Assembly (NCBI GenBank): GCA_964489645.1
Contig: CAZAZT010000004.1
Coordinates: 4,185-68,184, forward strand
DNA: 64,000 bases
Direction: 5' to 3'
DNA from: JBEEPE01 sp964489645
GTDB taxonomy: Bacteria > Verrucomicrobiota > Verrucomicrobiia > Chthoniobacterales > Chthoniobacteraceae
Below the pieces are notes generated by a model. It saw only the letters and a list, made by a program, of their open reading frames with translations, had not been told where the DNA came from and ran no database searches. This document shows, in pieces, positions 45,005 to 53,501 of this stretch. Each line of letters starts with the position of its first letter. Position 1 is the first letter of the stretch. The position numbers and the translations under genes were made by a program.

Positions 45005-46216
45005 TCACGGCTTTTGGACCAGAGGGTGCATGGCATCCGCGAAGGATTTGCCAATCTGTCCGAGAATCTTGGCGCTACCGAGATAGTGGAACGCGAAGTT
45101 CGAGATCCCGTCCAAGGCATCGAGTTCCTCTTTGGAGCAGGATTCTGACAGCATCTTTTTGTGGAGGCTCTGCTCCTCATCGCGGCTCATCGTTTGTCCG
45201 GACTTCCGCAAGGCATTCATCTTGGATCCGACGGCATCCCGTTTTTTCACTGCGGTTGATTGAAGCGAATCCCAACTCTTTTCGGTGAGGACATTGACGA
45301 CGGATCCGGAGAATTCGGGGAGAAGGGCGGGCGCCGCCATGGCATTGCGGAAGTTCTGGTGGATGGCGCTGTACCGTTGCTCGTCGGGTGCATAGTCGGA
45401 GACGGGGCCGCCCACGCCCATCACACCGATGACGAAGGGAAGTTTTGGTGCACCGAGATCCTTTCGGACGTCGCGGATGAACTGAGCGAGAAGGGAACTG
45501 TAAGAGGCGTAGCCATCGGGTTTGTCGCGGTGCGGGTACACCCCTGAGTCCACCATGTCATTCCATCCTTGGAACCAGACGAATCCCCCGAGCACAACCT
45601 TCTGATCAGGAGCAAGATCTGGGACCACCTTTGATGGGTTTGAAAGCACCTCTTTCACGTGCTCAATCATCTTGCGATAATAGATCCCTGATGCGGCGGC
45701 GCGTGCGGACTTCTCGGACTCGATGTCTTTCCCTTGCTTTCGAAGTCCTTCGATCTGGCTTTCATTGAGCGTGGCCGGCCCTGAACCGGGCGATCGGAAG
45801 TCGGTGTGCAAGCTCTTCCCGCCCCATGCGGTTTTGATGAGGAGCACGGGACCGGAGAGATGTTTCTCCATGGTGAGACCGAAGGTGAACTCGGGTCCGA
45901 TGCATTCGCTGTTTGCGCCAAAACCTGCGGTCAGTTTTCCGGTCTTGGCGGCATCGGTTCGGTCGGGCGACAGGAAGCTGATCCAGGTGCGTTGACAGGC
46001 CTTCGGAGTGCCGTCGGGATTCCTCATGTCGCTGAGAAGCGGGGCTGTTCGAGGATCTTTTCCGAGGTAGTCAAACGTGCGGATGTTCGCATGGCCCTGC
46101 ATATTGGATTGTCCAGCGAGGACAAAGACGGTGAGTGGCGCTTCAGCGGACCAAGCGGAGGACATCAGACCGATACTGAGTGCGAATAACGAGAGGATGC
46201 GGCGGAGGTGGATCAT
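45005..46216 (-). CDS. Exported sialate O-acetylesterase-like (SGNH/SASA family) protein
   Basis: 403 residues from the ATG at 46216, chosen for its signal peptide (MIHLRRILSLFALSIGLMSS); the frame is open to 46411 but without conservation. The family signature VFVLAGQSNMQGHANI carries the nucleophile Ser. Further motifs are IKTAWGGKSLHTDF and VWFQGWNDMVDSG. A C-terminal block near LPEFSGSVVNVLTEKSWDSL follows. Such enzymes remove acetyl groups from sialic acid, xylan or pectin; the exact substrate is open. The neighbouring GH105-like gene suggests action on acetylated plant or algal polysaccharide. Confidence 0.85.
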   Translation of the reverse strand: MIHLRRILSLFALSIGLMSSAWSAEAPLTVFVLAGQSNMQGHANIRTFDYLGKDPRTAPLLSDMRNPDGTPKACQRTWISFLSPDRTDAAKTGKLTAGFGANSECIGPEFTFGLTMEKHLSGPVLLIKTAWGGKSLHTDFRSPGSGPATLNESQIEGLRKQGKDIESEKSARAAASGIYYRKMIEHVKEVLSNPSKVVPDLAPDQKVVLGGFVWFQGWNDMVDSGVYPHRDKPDGYASYSSLLAQFIRDVRKDLGAPKLPFVIGVMGVGGPVSDYAPDEQRYSAIHQNFRNAMAAPALLPEFSGSVVNVLTEKSWDSLQSTAVKKRDAVGSKMNALRKSGQTMSRDEEQSLHKKMLSESCSKEELDALDGISNFAFHYLGSAKILGQIGKSFADAMHPLVQKP

Positions 46217-46278
46217 GGGTTGAGAGGGAGTCGAGTTAGCCGAGGAAGTGTTTGTTCTGGAGGGAAATGTCACGTCGA

Positions 46279-48027
46279 TCATTTGGACGCGTTGGTTTGG
46301 AGTGCGGCATTGAGGGAATGCATCTCCAAGGCAACAGTCAGCCCCATCGCGCCGCCGCGATCGTCGGGTCCGAAGATTGCGTCGCGGTGCAGGTAGTGCG
46401 ATCGATCGCAATCCTTCTTCGCGCCGGTCCCGGTGCAGACATCGGTGAGTGTTGCATCGTTGGCGATGCGTGCGGATACGGCTTTCCAGCCACGATTTGC
46501 GGCAGGGAGAAAGCTGGCTTGATCCAGCCAGCCCAAGCGAATGCCGCGAGCGATCGCCGTGGTGATCATGGCTGTGGCGGTGAACTCGCGATACGCGCCC
46601 GGCTGGTCGATGACCTGTCTCCAGGCACCATCTGGCGATTGGTGCTTGAGCAGGCCCTTCATGTGCCTCTGGAAGATGTTGAGCAATGGCGAATTGGCCT
46701 TGGATTGATCACGGATATGCGTCAGCGAATCCATCAGCCCGAAGGCGGCGAACCCGTTGCCTCGGCCCCAAGCGAACGGGCTCGATTCGACGTGGACGAA
46801 GATCCCGTCGGGCCGTTGAAGACGTTCGGAGTAGGACTGCAAGAGGCGTTGAGTGATCTCGGCAAAGCGAGGTTCATCGCTTGTTGCCACGACCCGCGCG
46901 AGGACGGCTGGCGCCATGAACATGTCGTCCGTCCAACGGGTTGCAGAGGGGATGAGATCCGAGGGGGGTGCGGATCGGATGAGATGGTCGGCTGCCTTGC
47001 GCGCCAGAAGTGCGGCGTCTTGTGCGGGTTCAAGTCTCGCGAGGTCGCTGAAAGCGAGATGGCCTGCGATCGAGGGGAGGTTCGCCTTTTCTGGCAGCGC
47101 GGGTTTTGAGCCGTCGAGGAACGGAGCCATCTGTTTCAGCGCCTTTTCTCGGTACGACGGGTCTCCGGTGATTTTTGAAAGGTTGAGCGCTCCTGACCAC
47201 GATAGCGCGGGGATGTAGCTCATGCTGGGAGCGCTGGGGTAACGGCTCGCTAAAAGGCGGGCGATGGTCAATGGGTCGCGAGCCACGCGCGCTTCAAAAG
47301 CGGTGCGGAGTGGCGACATGGGGAACGCTTTTGAGAGGATGCTTTTGACAGCGTTTTGTAGGTGATCGGAGGGACCTTCCATCCGGATGGCCGGTACGGG
47401 AGCAAGGCCTGATGGGGAATCCTGACCGAGTGCGCCCGCAAGTTCGGATGGGTCTGTCTCGGACGAGTCGGGGAACAGCGCGATTGCGAGTCGATTGCTC
47501 GCGATCTTCGGGCTGGTGCCGGCCCGCAAATCGATGACGAGATCGGGACAGCTCATGGCGGTCCAGCGCCAGATGTAGCGTGCTTCGGGGGCGATTGGAT
47601 CGTTGAAAAAACCTTTTTGAGGAGGGAAAGGAGGGAGCGCCGCTGCGGACGCGTCGGGAAGGGCATCAGGGACCGCTGCAATCTGCCAAGTGGCCCGAAG
47701 CGGTTTTGCCTCTTCGCTGCTCCACCATTTCAGGAGTTCGTTGATCGCATCGGTTCCTGAAGGGGAACGGCCCGCTGCAGGTTGATGATCGAGGCCGCCG
47801 ATGAGGACGAGTCGGTTCTGATTCGGTGTGGGTGCGGAGAGCGGCTCGATGGACAGGATGTCCGCCAGGTTCTTCGATGTCCCTGCTGCTGCGGTTGCGT
47901 AGCCGTCGGCGAGGGGCGATGAGTGCGGTTTGTCGGCGATGGCTCCAAGGGGCGAGAGGCTGATCGCAATCGTTGCTGCGAGCAACCGCGCGGCGCGGTG
48001 TTGATTTCGGGGCGGATGGATGAGCAT
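46279..48027 (-). CDS. Exported GH88/GH105-like unsaturated glycuronyl hydrolase
   Basis: 582 residues with signal peptide (AARLLAATIAISLSPLGAIA). The C-terminal half is an (alpha/alpha)6-barrel of the YteR/RhiN type: ATRWTDDMFMAPAVLARV with the catalytic-region Asp, FAWGRGNGFAAFGLMDSL, and HQSPDGAWRQVIDQPGAYRE leading to FTATAMITTAIARGIRLGWL. These enzymes hydrolyse unsaturated uronyl groups left by polysaccharide lyases, classically on rhamnogalacturonan. The N-terminal about 220 residues (IGGLDHQPAAGRSPSGTDAI ...) are a separate domain with peptidase-M14-like or deacetylase-like flavour but are not securely identified. Lies between the esterase and the propeller gene on the same strand. 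Confidence 0.82.
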   Translation of the reverse strand: MLIHPPRNQHRAARLLAATIAISLSPLGAIADKPHSSPLADGYATAAAGTSKNLADILSIEPLSAPTPNQNRLVLIGGLDHQPAAGRSPSGTDAINELLKWWSSEEAKPLRATWQIAAVPDALPDASAAALPPFPPQKGFFNDPIAPEARYIWRWTAMSCPDLVIDLRAGTSPKIASNRLAIALFPDSSETDPSELAGALGQDSPSGLAPVPAIRMEGPSDHLQNAVKSILSKAFPMSPLRTAFEARVARDPLTIARLLASRYPSAPSMSYIPALSWSGALNLSKITGDPSYREKALKQMAPFLDGSKPALPEKANLPSIAGHLAFSDLARLEPAQDAALLARKAADHLIRSAPPSDLIPSATRWTDDMFMAPAVLARVVATSDEPRFAEITQRLLQSYSERLQRPDGIFVHVESSPFAWGRGNGFAAFGLMDSLTHIRDQSKANSPLLNIFQRHMKGLLKHQSPDGAWRQVIDQPGAYREFTATAMITTAIARGIRLGWLDQASFLPAANRGWKAVSARIANDATLTDVCTGTGAKKDCDRSHYLHRDAIFGPDDRGGAMGLTVALEMHSLNAALQTNASK

Positions 48028-48081
48028 CGGGGCGGATGGAATGTGGGGTGAGATCGCGAGACGTGGCGGTGACTGGCTGAA

Positions 48082-49014
48082 TCAGGGGATGACGTCGACC
48101 GCTACGGTTGCGTTGCCGAAGCGGGAGAAATCGTCATAGGACCAGACGACCTTTTTGGCGGGTGAAACCTCGATGCTCAGCGGCATGCCCGGCCCCGCAT
48201 GACAGTTACCGAAGCGGGTGTTTCCATTGGGGAGGCGTTCGACGCGGGTGATCCAGCCGAGTGCGATTCCAGGAAGGTCATCCGGTGTGAGCTGCCAGAC
48301 GATGTCGCCCGCCTTGTTCACCTCAATCACCCGGTGCCCGTTACCCGTTGTGATCAAGGTGTTACCATTGTCCAGGCGCAGAGAAGCGAAGGTCTGGTTC
48401 CCGAAGCCTTCTGGGCCGTGACCTCCTTTCGGAGCGCGATCGAAAAGTGGCACCGCGTATTCCCAGACGACACTTCCGTCCCTTGCATATTCTCGCACTT
48501 TGCCGTCGCCCTCGTGCGAGACGAGGTAGGTGCCTTGCGGGGTGCGGCGCACCAGACGGGTGTCCCGATGTTTGCTCGGACGATCCACTTTGAGTTGGAT
48601 GGAGTGCACAAGGCGCCCTTCGCGATCGACCTCGATGATCCGACCGATCCCTGATTCAGCGATCATGGTGACACCGTTTTCCAGGCGTTGGAAGGCATGG
48701 ACCTCCAAAGGTTTGCCGGTGTTCCCGTTGGAAGTAGCACAGTCGTATTCCCAGACGATGTTGCCCTTCGGGTCTGCCTCGGCGACACGGGTCCAGCTGC
48801 TTTGGAAGAGGATGTTCCCGTTCGGAAGATAGGACACGTCGTGCAGTCCGGTGGTCTTGAGTTCGCGTTCGATGGAACCGTCAGGAGTCACCACTGCGAC
48901 CGTCTTCCCGTTTGCGACGAGGAGTCTGTGTTGCGCACCGACCTGACCGGCGTGGGCGAGGGTCGTGAACGAGATCAGAGCGGTCAGAGTGCGGAGGGAT
49001 GATGGTATGTTCAT
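48082..49014 (-). CDS. Exported beta-propeller protein (PQQ-like / arylsulfotransferase-like blades)
   Basis: 310 residues with a signal peptide (SSLRTLTALISFTTLAHAG). Repeated blade phrases of the type LPNGNILFQ, RLENGVTMI, RTPQGTYLV, RLDNGNTLI and RLPNGNTRF alternate with VWEYDC, VWEYAV, VWQLTP and VWSYDD. This is the WEY/NGNTL pattern of PQQ-binding-like and aryl-sulfotransferase propellers. No catalytic residues of a known enzyme are evident, so a binding or scaffold role is as likely as catalysis. It sits in the same leftward run as GH105-like and DUF1501 genes. Confidence 0.8.
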   Translation of the reverse strand: MNIPSSLRTLTALISFTTLAHAGQVGAQHRLLVANGKTVAVVTPDGSIERELKTTGLHDVSYLPNGNILFQSSWTRVAEADPKGNIVWEYDCATSNGNTGKPLEVHAFQRLENGVTMIAESGIGRIIEVDREGRLVHSIQLKVDRPSKHRDTRLVRRTPQGTYLVSHEGDGKVREYARDGSVVWEYAVPLFDRAPKGGHGPEGFGNQTFASLRLDNGNTLITTGNGHRVIEVNKAGDIVWQLTPDDLPGIALGWITRVERLPNGNTRFGNCHAGPGMPLSIEVSPAKKVVWSYDDFSRFGNATVAVDVIP

Positions 49015-49050
49015 GGATTCAGATGTTAGTAATGGCTGTGGAAAAAGAAG

Positions 49051-50484
49051 TTAGCTGAGGATGGAACGGATGGGGTCCGCGCCTTCGACGCCGACAAGTT
49101 TTTGGTCAAGGCCGCCGTAGGGGAAGGACAGGGCATTGGGATCGACGCCGAGGAGATGCAGAATGGTGGCGTGCAGTTCTTTGACGGTGGTCCTGTCGGT
49201 CACGGCCTTGTTGCCGAGTTCATCGGTGCTGCCGAAGCTGGTGCCTCCTTTGATCCCGCCGCCTGCCAGCCACATGGTGAATCCTGCGGAGTTGTGGTCG
49301 CGCCCTGTGCCTTCCTTGTACTCGGCAGTGGGTTGTCGACCGAACTCGCCGCCCCACACGACGAGGGTCTCATCGAGAAGGCCGCGTTGTTTGAGATCTC
49401 GCAGCAGCCCTGCGACGGGTAGGTCGGTGTTGCCAGCATGGAAGGTGTGATTCTTCACCAGATCCCCATGTGCGTCCCAGTTGTGGTCGGTGTGATTTCC
49501 GCCGGAATAGATCTGGATGAATCGAACTCCTCGTTCGACGAGACGCCGCGCGAGGAGGCACTTTTGTCCGAAGTCCTTGGTCCGCTCATTCTCCAATCCG
49601 TAGAGCTCGCGGACGTGGAGAGGTTCATCGTCGAAGGAGAGGGCCTCGGGAGCGGCGGCCTGCATCCGGAAGGCCAGTTCGTAACTCTCGATGCGTGCGG
49701 CAAGTTGGGAGTTCTCTGGATGCCTCTGCAAATGGTTTTGGTTCAGTTGATTGAGCGAGCTGATGAGGAGGCGTTGTTGGGCGTCTGTCACGCCCTCAGG
49801 TGGAGCCAGGTCGAGGATGGGTGATCCAGAGGAGCGGAACACGGTCCCTTGGAACTTGGCTGGCATGAATCCGGAGGTCCAGTTCTTGGCGCCGGAGATC
49901 GGGCCGCCTGAGCGGTCGAGCATGACCACATAGCCGGGAAGATTTTGGTTCACAGAACCGAGGCCGTAGTTGACCCATGAGCCGAGCGATGGTTTGCCGC
50001 TCAGGATCGAGCCGGTGTTCATCTTGAGCATCGCGGATCCGTGGAGAGGAGATTCGGCAACGAGGCTGTGAACGAATGCGATGTCATCGACGCAGTTGGC
50101 GATGTTCGGGAACAAGTCGGACACCCATTTTCCTGACTGACCACGTTGCTGGAATTTCCAGCGAGGCTCGACAATGCGGCCCTCGTTTTTTGATCCTCCG
50201 CGGCCCTTGGTTTCGATGCGGATGGTCATCCCGTCCTTCCCGAGGAGATCGGGCTTGTAATCGAATGAGTCGATGTGGCTGGGGCCGCCGTACATGAAAA
50301 GGAAGATGACGCTCTTCGCCTTTGGTGCATGCGTCGGGACGAGCGGGGAGGTTGCGGCGAGACCTTCTCGGCTGAGCATTCCGGCGAGGGCGAGTTGCGC
50401 GAAGCCACCGGCGGCGGTGGACAGCAGTTCGCGGCGTCGAAGGTTGCCGCAGAAAGTGCGTTGGATGGGGCGATGGTGGCTCAT
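49051..50484 (-). CDS. DUF1501 family Tat-exported protein
   Basis: 477 residues with a twin-arginine signal (LRRRELLSTAAGGFAQLALA). DUF1501 motifs are VIFLFMYGGPSHIDSFDYKP, WVSDLFPNIANCVDDIAFVH, FGQKCLLARRLVERGVRFIQ, HTDHNWDAHGDL, LVVWGGEFGR, GRDHNSAGFTMWLAGGGIKGG and LHATILHLLGVDPNAL. The fold is related to sulfatases and alkaline phosphatases; the specific role is unknown, though DUF1501 genes commonly pair with PSD1-type cytochromes in PVC bacteria. Its start overlaps the stop of the upstream cytochrome gene by 4 bp, so the two are translationally coupled. Confidence 0.92.
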   Translation of the reverse strand: MSHHRPIQRTFCGNLRRRELLSTAAGGFAQLALAGMLSREGLAATSPLVPTHAPKAKSVIFLFMYGGPSHIDSFDYKPDLLGKDGMTIRIETKGRGGSKNEGRIVEPRWKFQQRGQSGKWVSDLFPNIANCVDDIAFVHSLVAESPLHGSAMLKMNTGSILSGKPSLGSWVNYGLGSVNQNLPGYVVMLDRSGGPISGAKNWTSGFMPAKFQGTVFRSSGSPILDLAPPEGVTDAQQRLLISSLNQLNQNHLQRHPENSQLAARIESYELAFRMQAAAPEALSFDDEPLHVRELYGLENERTKDFGQKCLLARRLVERGVRFIQIYSGGNHTDHNWDAHGDLVKNHTFHAGNTDLPVAGLLRDLKQRGLLDETLVVWGGEFGRQPTAEYKEGTGRDHNSAGFTMWLAGGGIKGGTSFGSTDELGNKAVTDRTTVKELHATILHLLGVDPNALSFPYGGLDQKLVGVEGADPIRSILS

Positions 50485-53417
50485 TCGAGGTAGATGAATT
50501 CGTTCATGTTGAGCAACAGGAGGGCAACACGTTGGAGCGCATCTTCTGGGCTCAGGGCCATCTGTTGCCTGAATGCTTTGTGGGCGGTGAGGACTGTGCT
50601 CATTTCTGCTTGAGACGGAGTGCGTTGAAGCGTGAGTCGGAGACCGTGGCGAATGGCTGTCTCTGGGTCTGGTCCTGATTCCTTGGTGACGCGATCAGCG
50701 AGGAGTCGGGCGTGGTCGGCCATGAAGTCGGAGTTGAGCATCCCGAGCGCTTGCGTGGGGACGGTGCTGACGAATCGCATCGCGCAGGGAGTGTCGGTGG
50801 GGGCTTGGTCGTGTTCTGCGAGGAGCGGGAGGGAGAGACTGCGTTTGACGTGTACGTAAATGGTTCTCCTTGAGGTCTCTGTCGCAGACTGTTTGGGCCA
50901 ACCGCGACCGGGGACAGACTGGGTGTTCAGGACTTCCTGCGGCAGGGGCGGATGGACGGGCGGCCCATGCATTTCCTGCAGCAGGGTGCCTGAAACGGAG
51001 AGAACGGAGTCGCGGAGCTCTTCTGCGGTGAGTCTGCGCATCGGGAACCGGCTGAGCAGAAGGTTTTCGGGGTCTTTGGCGATCTGATCCGCTGTGGCGT
51101 TGGAGGATCGGAGATAGGCATCCGATGTCATGATGATGCGGTGCAGCGATTTGTGGCTCCCCCCATTCCGGAGGAACTCGTTCGCGAGCCAGTCGAGGAG
51201 TTCTGGGTGTGAAGGCTGGTCTCCGAGTCTGCCGAAGTCGGTTGAGCTGGGGACGATGCCTCGGCCGAAGTGATGCTGCCAGATGCGGTTGACCGCGACG
51301 CGTCGGATGAGGGGATGCTTGGGGTCCGTCATCCAAGTCGCGAGAGCTAAGCGACGCCCTGAGGAGATGCGGGTTTCGATCCGTTGGATGCTTGGAGTTT
51401 TTGGCAGATCGTTGAGCGATTGCAGGATCGTGGGGAAGGCCGGCTGAACGGCATCGCCTTTTGCGGCAGGGTTGCCTCGGCGATGGATGTGGAGTTGCGC
51501 AGGGACGGGGATTTCGGACACGGCGTTCAGGGGAATGCCGACCTCGCGTTGCGCTTCTTCGAGCCAAGCGGTGCGATTGGATTTCAGCAGGTTCAGCAGG
51601 TCGCCTCCTGCCTCTTTGTTCAGGGGTTTGAGAAGATCGTTCCCAAGTTTTTTGAGATGCCCTTCCCGGCGAAGGTGCGGAGAGAGACCTTTCCTGAGGG
51701 CGGGAAATGCGGTTGCTCCTGCGGCGCGTAAGGTTTTGATGCAGATGAGGTTGGTTCCCGTGTGAAGGAGGCTGATCGCCTTTGGAGGTAAGTCGATGAT
51801 ACGTCGGCCCTCCGGGAGGGATCTGCCTTCGAAGGCGGGTGATCCATTGATGAAGATCTCGGTTTCTCCGGCGTATTCGAGGTCGAGATGGATGACCTTC
51901 GGAACGTCGGAAACGCCGAAGAGGGCGCGCAGCCAGATCGGATTTCCGCGCGCGACGTCGGGTGAACCGGAGGTCTTCCACTCCACGGGATCGAAGTTCT
52001 CTGCGCGCCAGTTGGGAGCGGGTTCCGAGGTGGAATAGCTCCACGCGTTCTCTTTGCCGGATTCCGGTTCAACCAGTGCGGGTTGTTCTTTGATGGGATC
52101 GAGGTCTGAGGTTGCGCGATGCAGAAGGTTCGAGAGGCGGTCATGGGTCGCATCAAGAGCGGAGAGTTTGGATGCGCGCAGTTGTTCCAGTCGGGCACGA
52201 TCCGTTTCGTCAGCCCAGATGACCGGCCGATTCCGAGTGATCGCGTAGTCCTTCACGCCGTGGAAGAAGGACATGAAGCTGTAGTAATCCTTTTGCGTGA
52301 TCGGATCTTTCTTGTGGTCGTGGCAGCGGGCGCATCCAAGGCTCATCCCGAGGAACGCTTCGCCGGTGACTTGGACGATGTCCGCGAGGACGTCGTACTT
52401 TGCGAGCATGGCGTCAGCGGGGCTGATGTCGCATTGCATCACGCGGAGGAAGCCGGTTGCGGTGAGGGATTGGCGCGTGGGCTGGGGGATCTCGTCGCCA
52501 GCGATCTGTTCGGTCACGAAGCGATCGTAGGGGATGTCCGCATTGAACGCGTCGATCAGGTAGTCCCGATATCGCCAGATGTTCTCTTTTGCGCCGTCAT
52601 ATTCGAATCCTTCGGTCTCAGCGTACCGGATCACATCCATCCAGTGACGCGCCCATTTTTCGCCGTAGTGCGGGCTGGCGAGGAGACGTTCGATGAGGCG
52701 CGGCCAGGCATCGTCGGCGGTGTCGGCGACGAATGCATCCACTTCCTCGGGGGCGGGCGGGAGGCCGAGGAGGTCATAGGAGGCACGGCGGATGAGTTGT
52801 TCTTTGGAGGCGCGAGGAGATGACGTGAGGTGGGCGTTGGAGAGGCGGGCGTCGAGGAACCGATCGATAGGATTCGATGCGTTTCCGGCGGGCGGTTGGA
52901 TCGCGGCGACAGCTCGGTACGCCCACCAATCTGAAGGAGCGAGTTGTGTGGTTTGGGGAGAGGATGCTGGACCTGTTTTCTCCAAAGAGGGGTCGTAGGG
53001 GGCGCCACGGCGGATCCATTCGCGAAGGGTTGCGAGTTGGGAGTCGGCAAGTTTGCCGGACGGGGGCATTTCGTGGTCTGCGTCGCGGTAGCTGACCATT
53101 TCGAGCAAGTGGCTCTTGCTGGTGTCCGAAGGGTTTGATGGGTCGAGCGACGGACCGGAGTCGCCCCCGGCCACTAGGCTGGAACGGCGGGTCAGGTCGA
53201 GCCCGCCCTTGGTTTTCTCTCCGCCATGGCACTTGAAGCAGTGCGAAGAGAGGATGGGGTGGATCTCTTCTCGGAAGAAGCGTGCATCATCTGCCGAGCT
53301 GATGGAGGGCCCGATGAGCGAAGCGGCGGCGAGGGCGAGAGTTCGTCGGAATCGGGATCTTTTCACTGGGCAGGTGGTTAAGCGAGGCAACCCTCGGCGC
53401 ACTCCGATTTCACGCAC
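50481..53417 (-). CDS. PSCyt1/DUF1549/DUF1553 exported cytochrome c-type protein
   Basis: 978 residues from a GTG at 53417; a GTG at 53366 is an alternative giving a more compact signal peptide (RTLALAAASLIGPSISSADD). PSCyt1 has HCFKCHGGEKTKGGLDL (heme CxxCH) and DHEMPPSGKLADSQLATLRE. DUF1549 (PSD1 N-half) has NPIDRFLDARL, RRASYDLLGLPPAPEEV, HYGEKWARHWMDVIRYAETE and DIPYDRFVTEQIAGDE, with a second CARCHDHKKDP. A central about 250-residue spacer holds a carbohydrate-binding-like segment. DUF1553 ends with HPLIRRVAVNRIWQHHFGRG, MRRLTAEELRDSVLSVSG and a C-terminal NMNEFIYLE. Likely periplasmic, partner of the downstream DUF1501 protein. The function of the pair is not established biochemically. 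Confidence 0.9.
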   Translation of the reverse strand: MREIGVRRGLPRLTTCPVKRSRFRRTLALAAASLIGPSISSADDARFFREEIHPILSSHCFKCHGGEKTKGGLDLTRRSSLVAGGDSGPSLDPSNPSDTSKSHLLEMVSYRDADHEMPPSGKLADSQLATLREWIRRGAPYDPSLEKTGPASSPQTTQLAPSDWWAYRAVAAIQPPAGNASNPIDRFLDARLSNAHLTSSPRASKEQLIRRASYDLLGLPPAPEEVDAFVADTADDAWPRLIERLLASPHYGEKWARHWMDVIRYAETEGFEYDGAKENIWRYRDYLIDAFNADIPYDRFVTEQIAGDEIPQPTRQSLTATGFLRVMQCDISPADAMLAKYDVLADIVQVTGEAFLGMSLGCARCHDHKKDPITQKDYYSFMSFFHGVKDYAITRNRPVIWADETDRARLEQLRASKLSALDATHDRLSNLLHRATSDLDPIKEQPALVEPESGKENAWSYSTSEPAPNWRAENFDPVEWKTSGSPDVARGNPIWLRALFGVSDVPKVIHLDLEYAGETEIFINGSPAFEGRSLPEGRRIIDLPPKAISLLHTGTNLICIKTLRAAGATAFPALRKGLSPHLRREGHLKKLGNDLLKPLNKEAGGDLLNLLKSNRTAWLEEAQREVGIPLNAVSEIPVPAQLHIHRRGNPAAKGDAVQPAFPTILQSLNDLPKTPSIQRIETRISSGRRLALATWMTDPKHPLIRRVAVNRIWQHHFGRGIVPSSTDFGRLGDQPSHPELLDWLANEFLRNGGSHKSLHRIIMTSDAYLRSSNATADQIAKDPENLLLSRFPMRRLTAEELRDSVLSVSGTLLQEMHGPPVHPPLPQEVLNTQSVPGRGWPKQSATETSRRTIYVHVKRSLSLPLLAEHDQAPTDTPCAMRFVSTVPTQALGMLNSDFMADHARLLADRVTKESGPDPETAIRHGLRLTLQRTPSQAEMSTVLTAHKAFRQQMALSPEDALQRVALLLLNMNEFIYLE

Positions 53418-53501
53418 ATACAGCTATCTGGGAACCACGAACCAGCGGCGGACGCTTGGGTGGGATTCGGAAGGCGGTTCAGGGTGATGGGGAGAGGTGG
53501 C

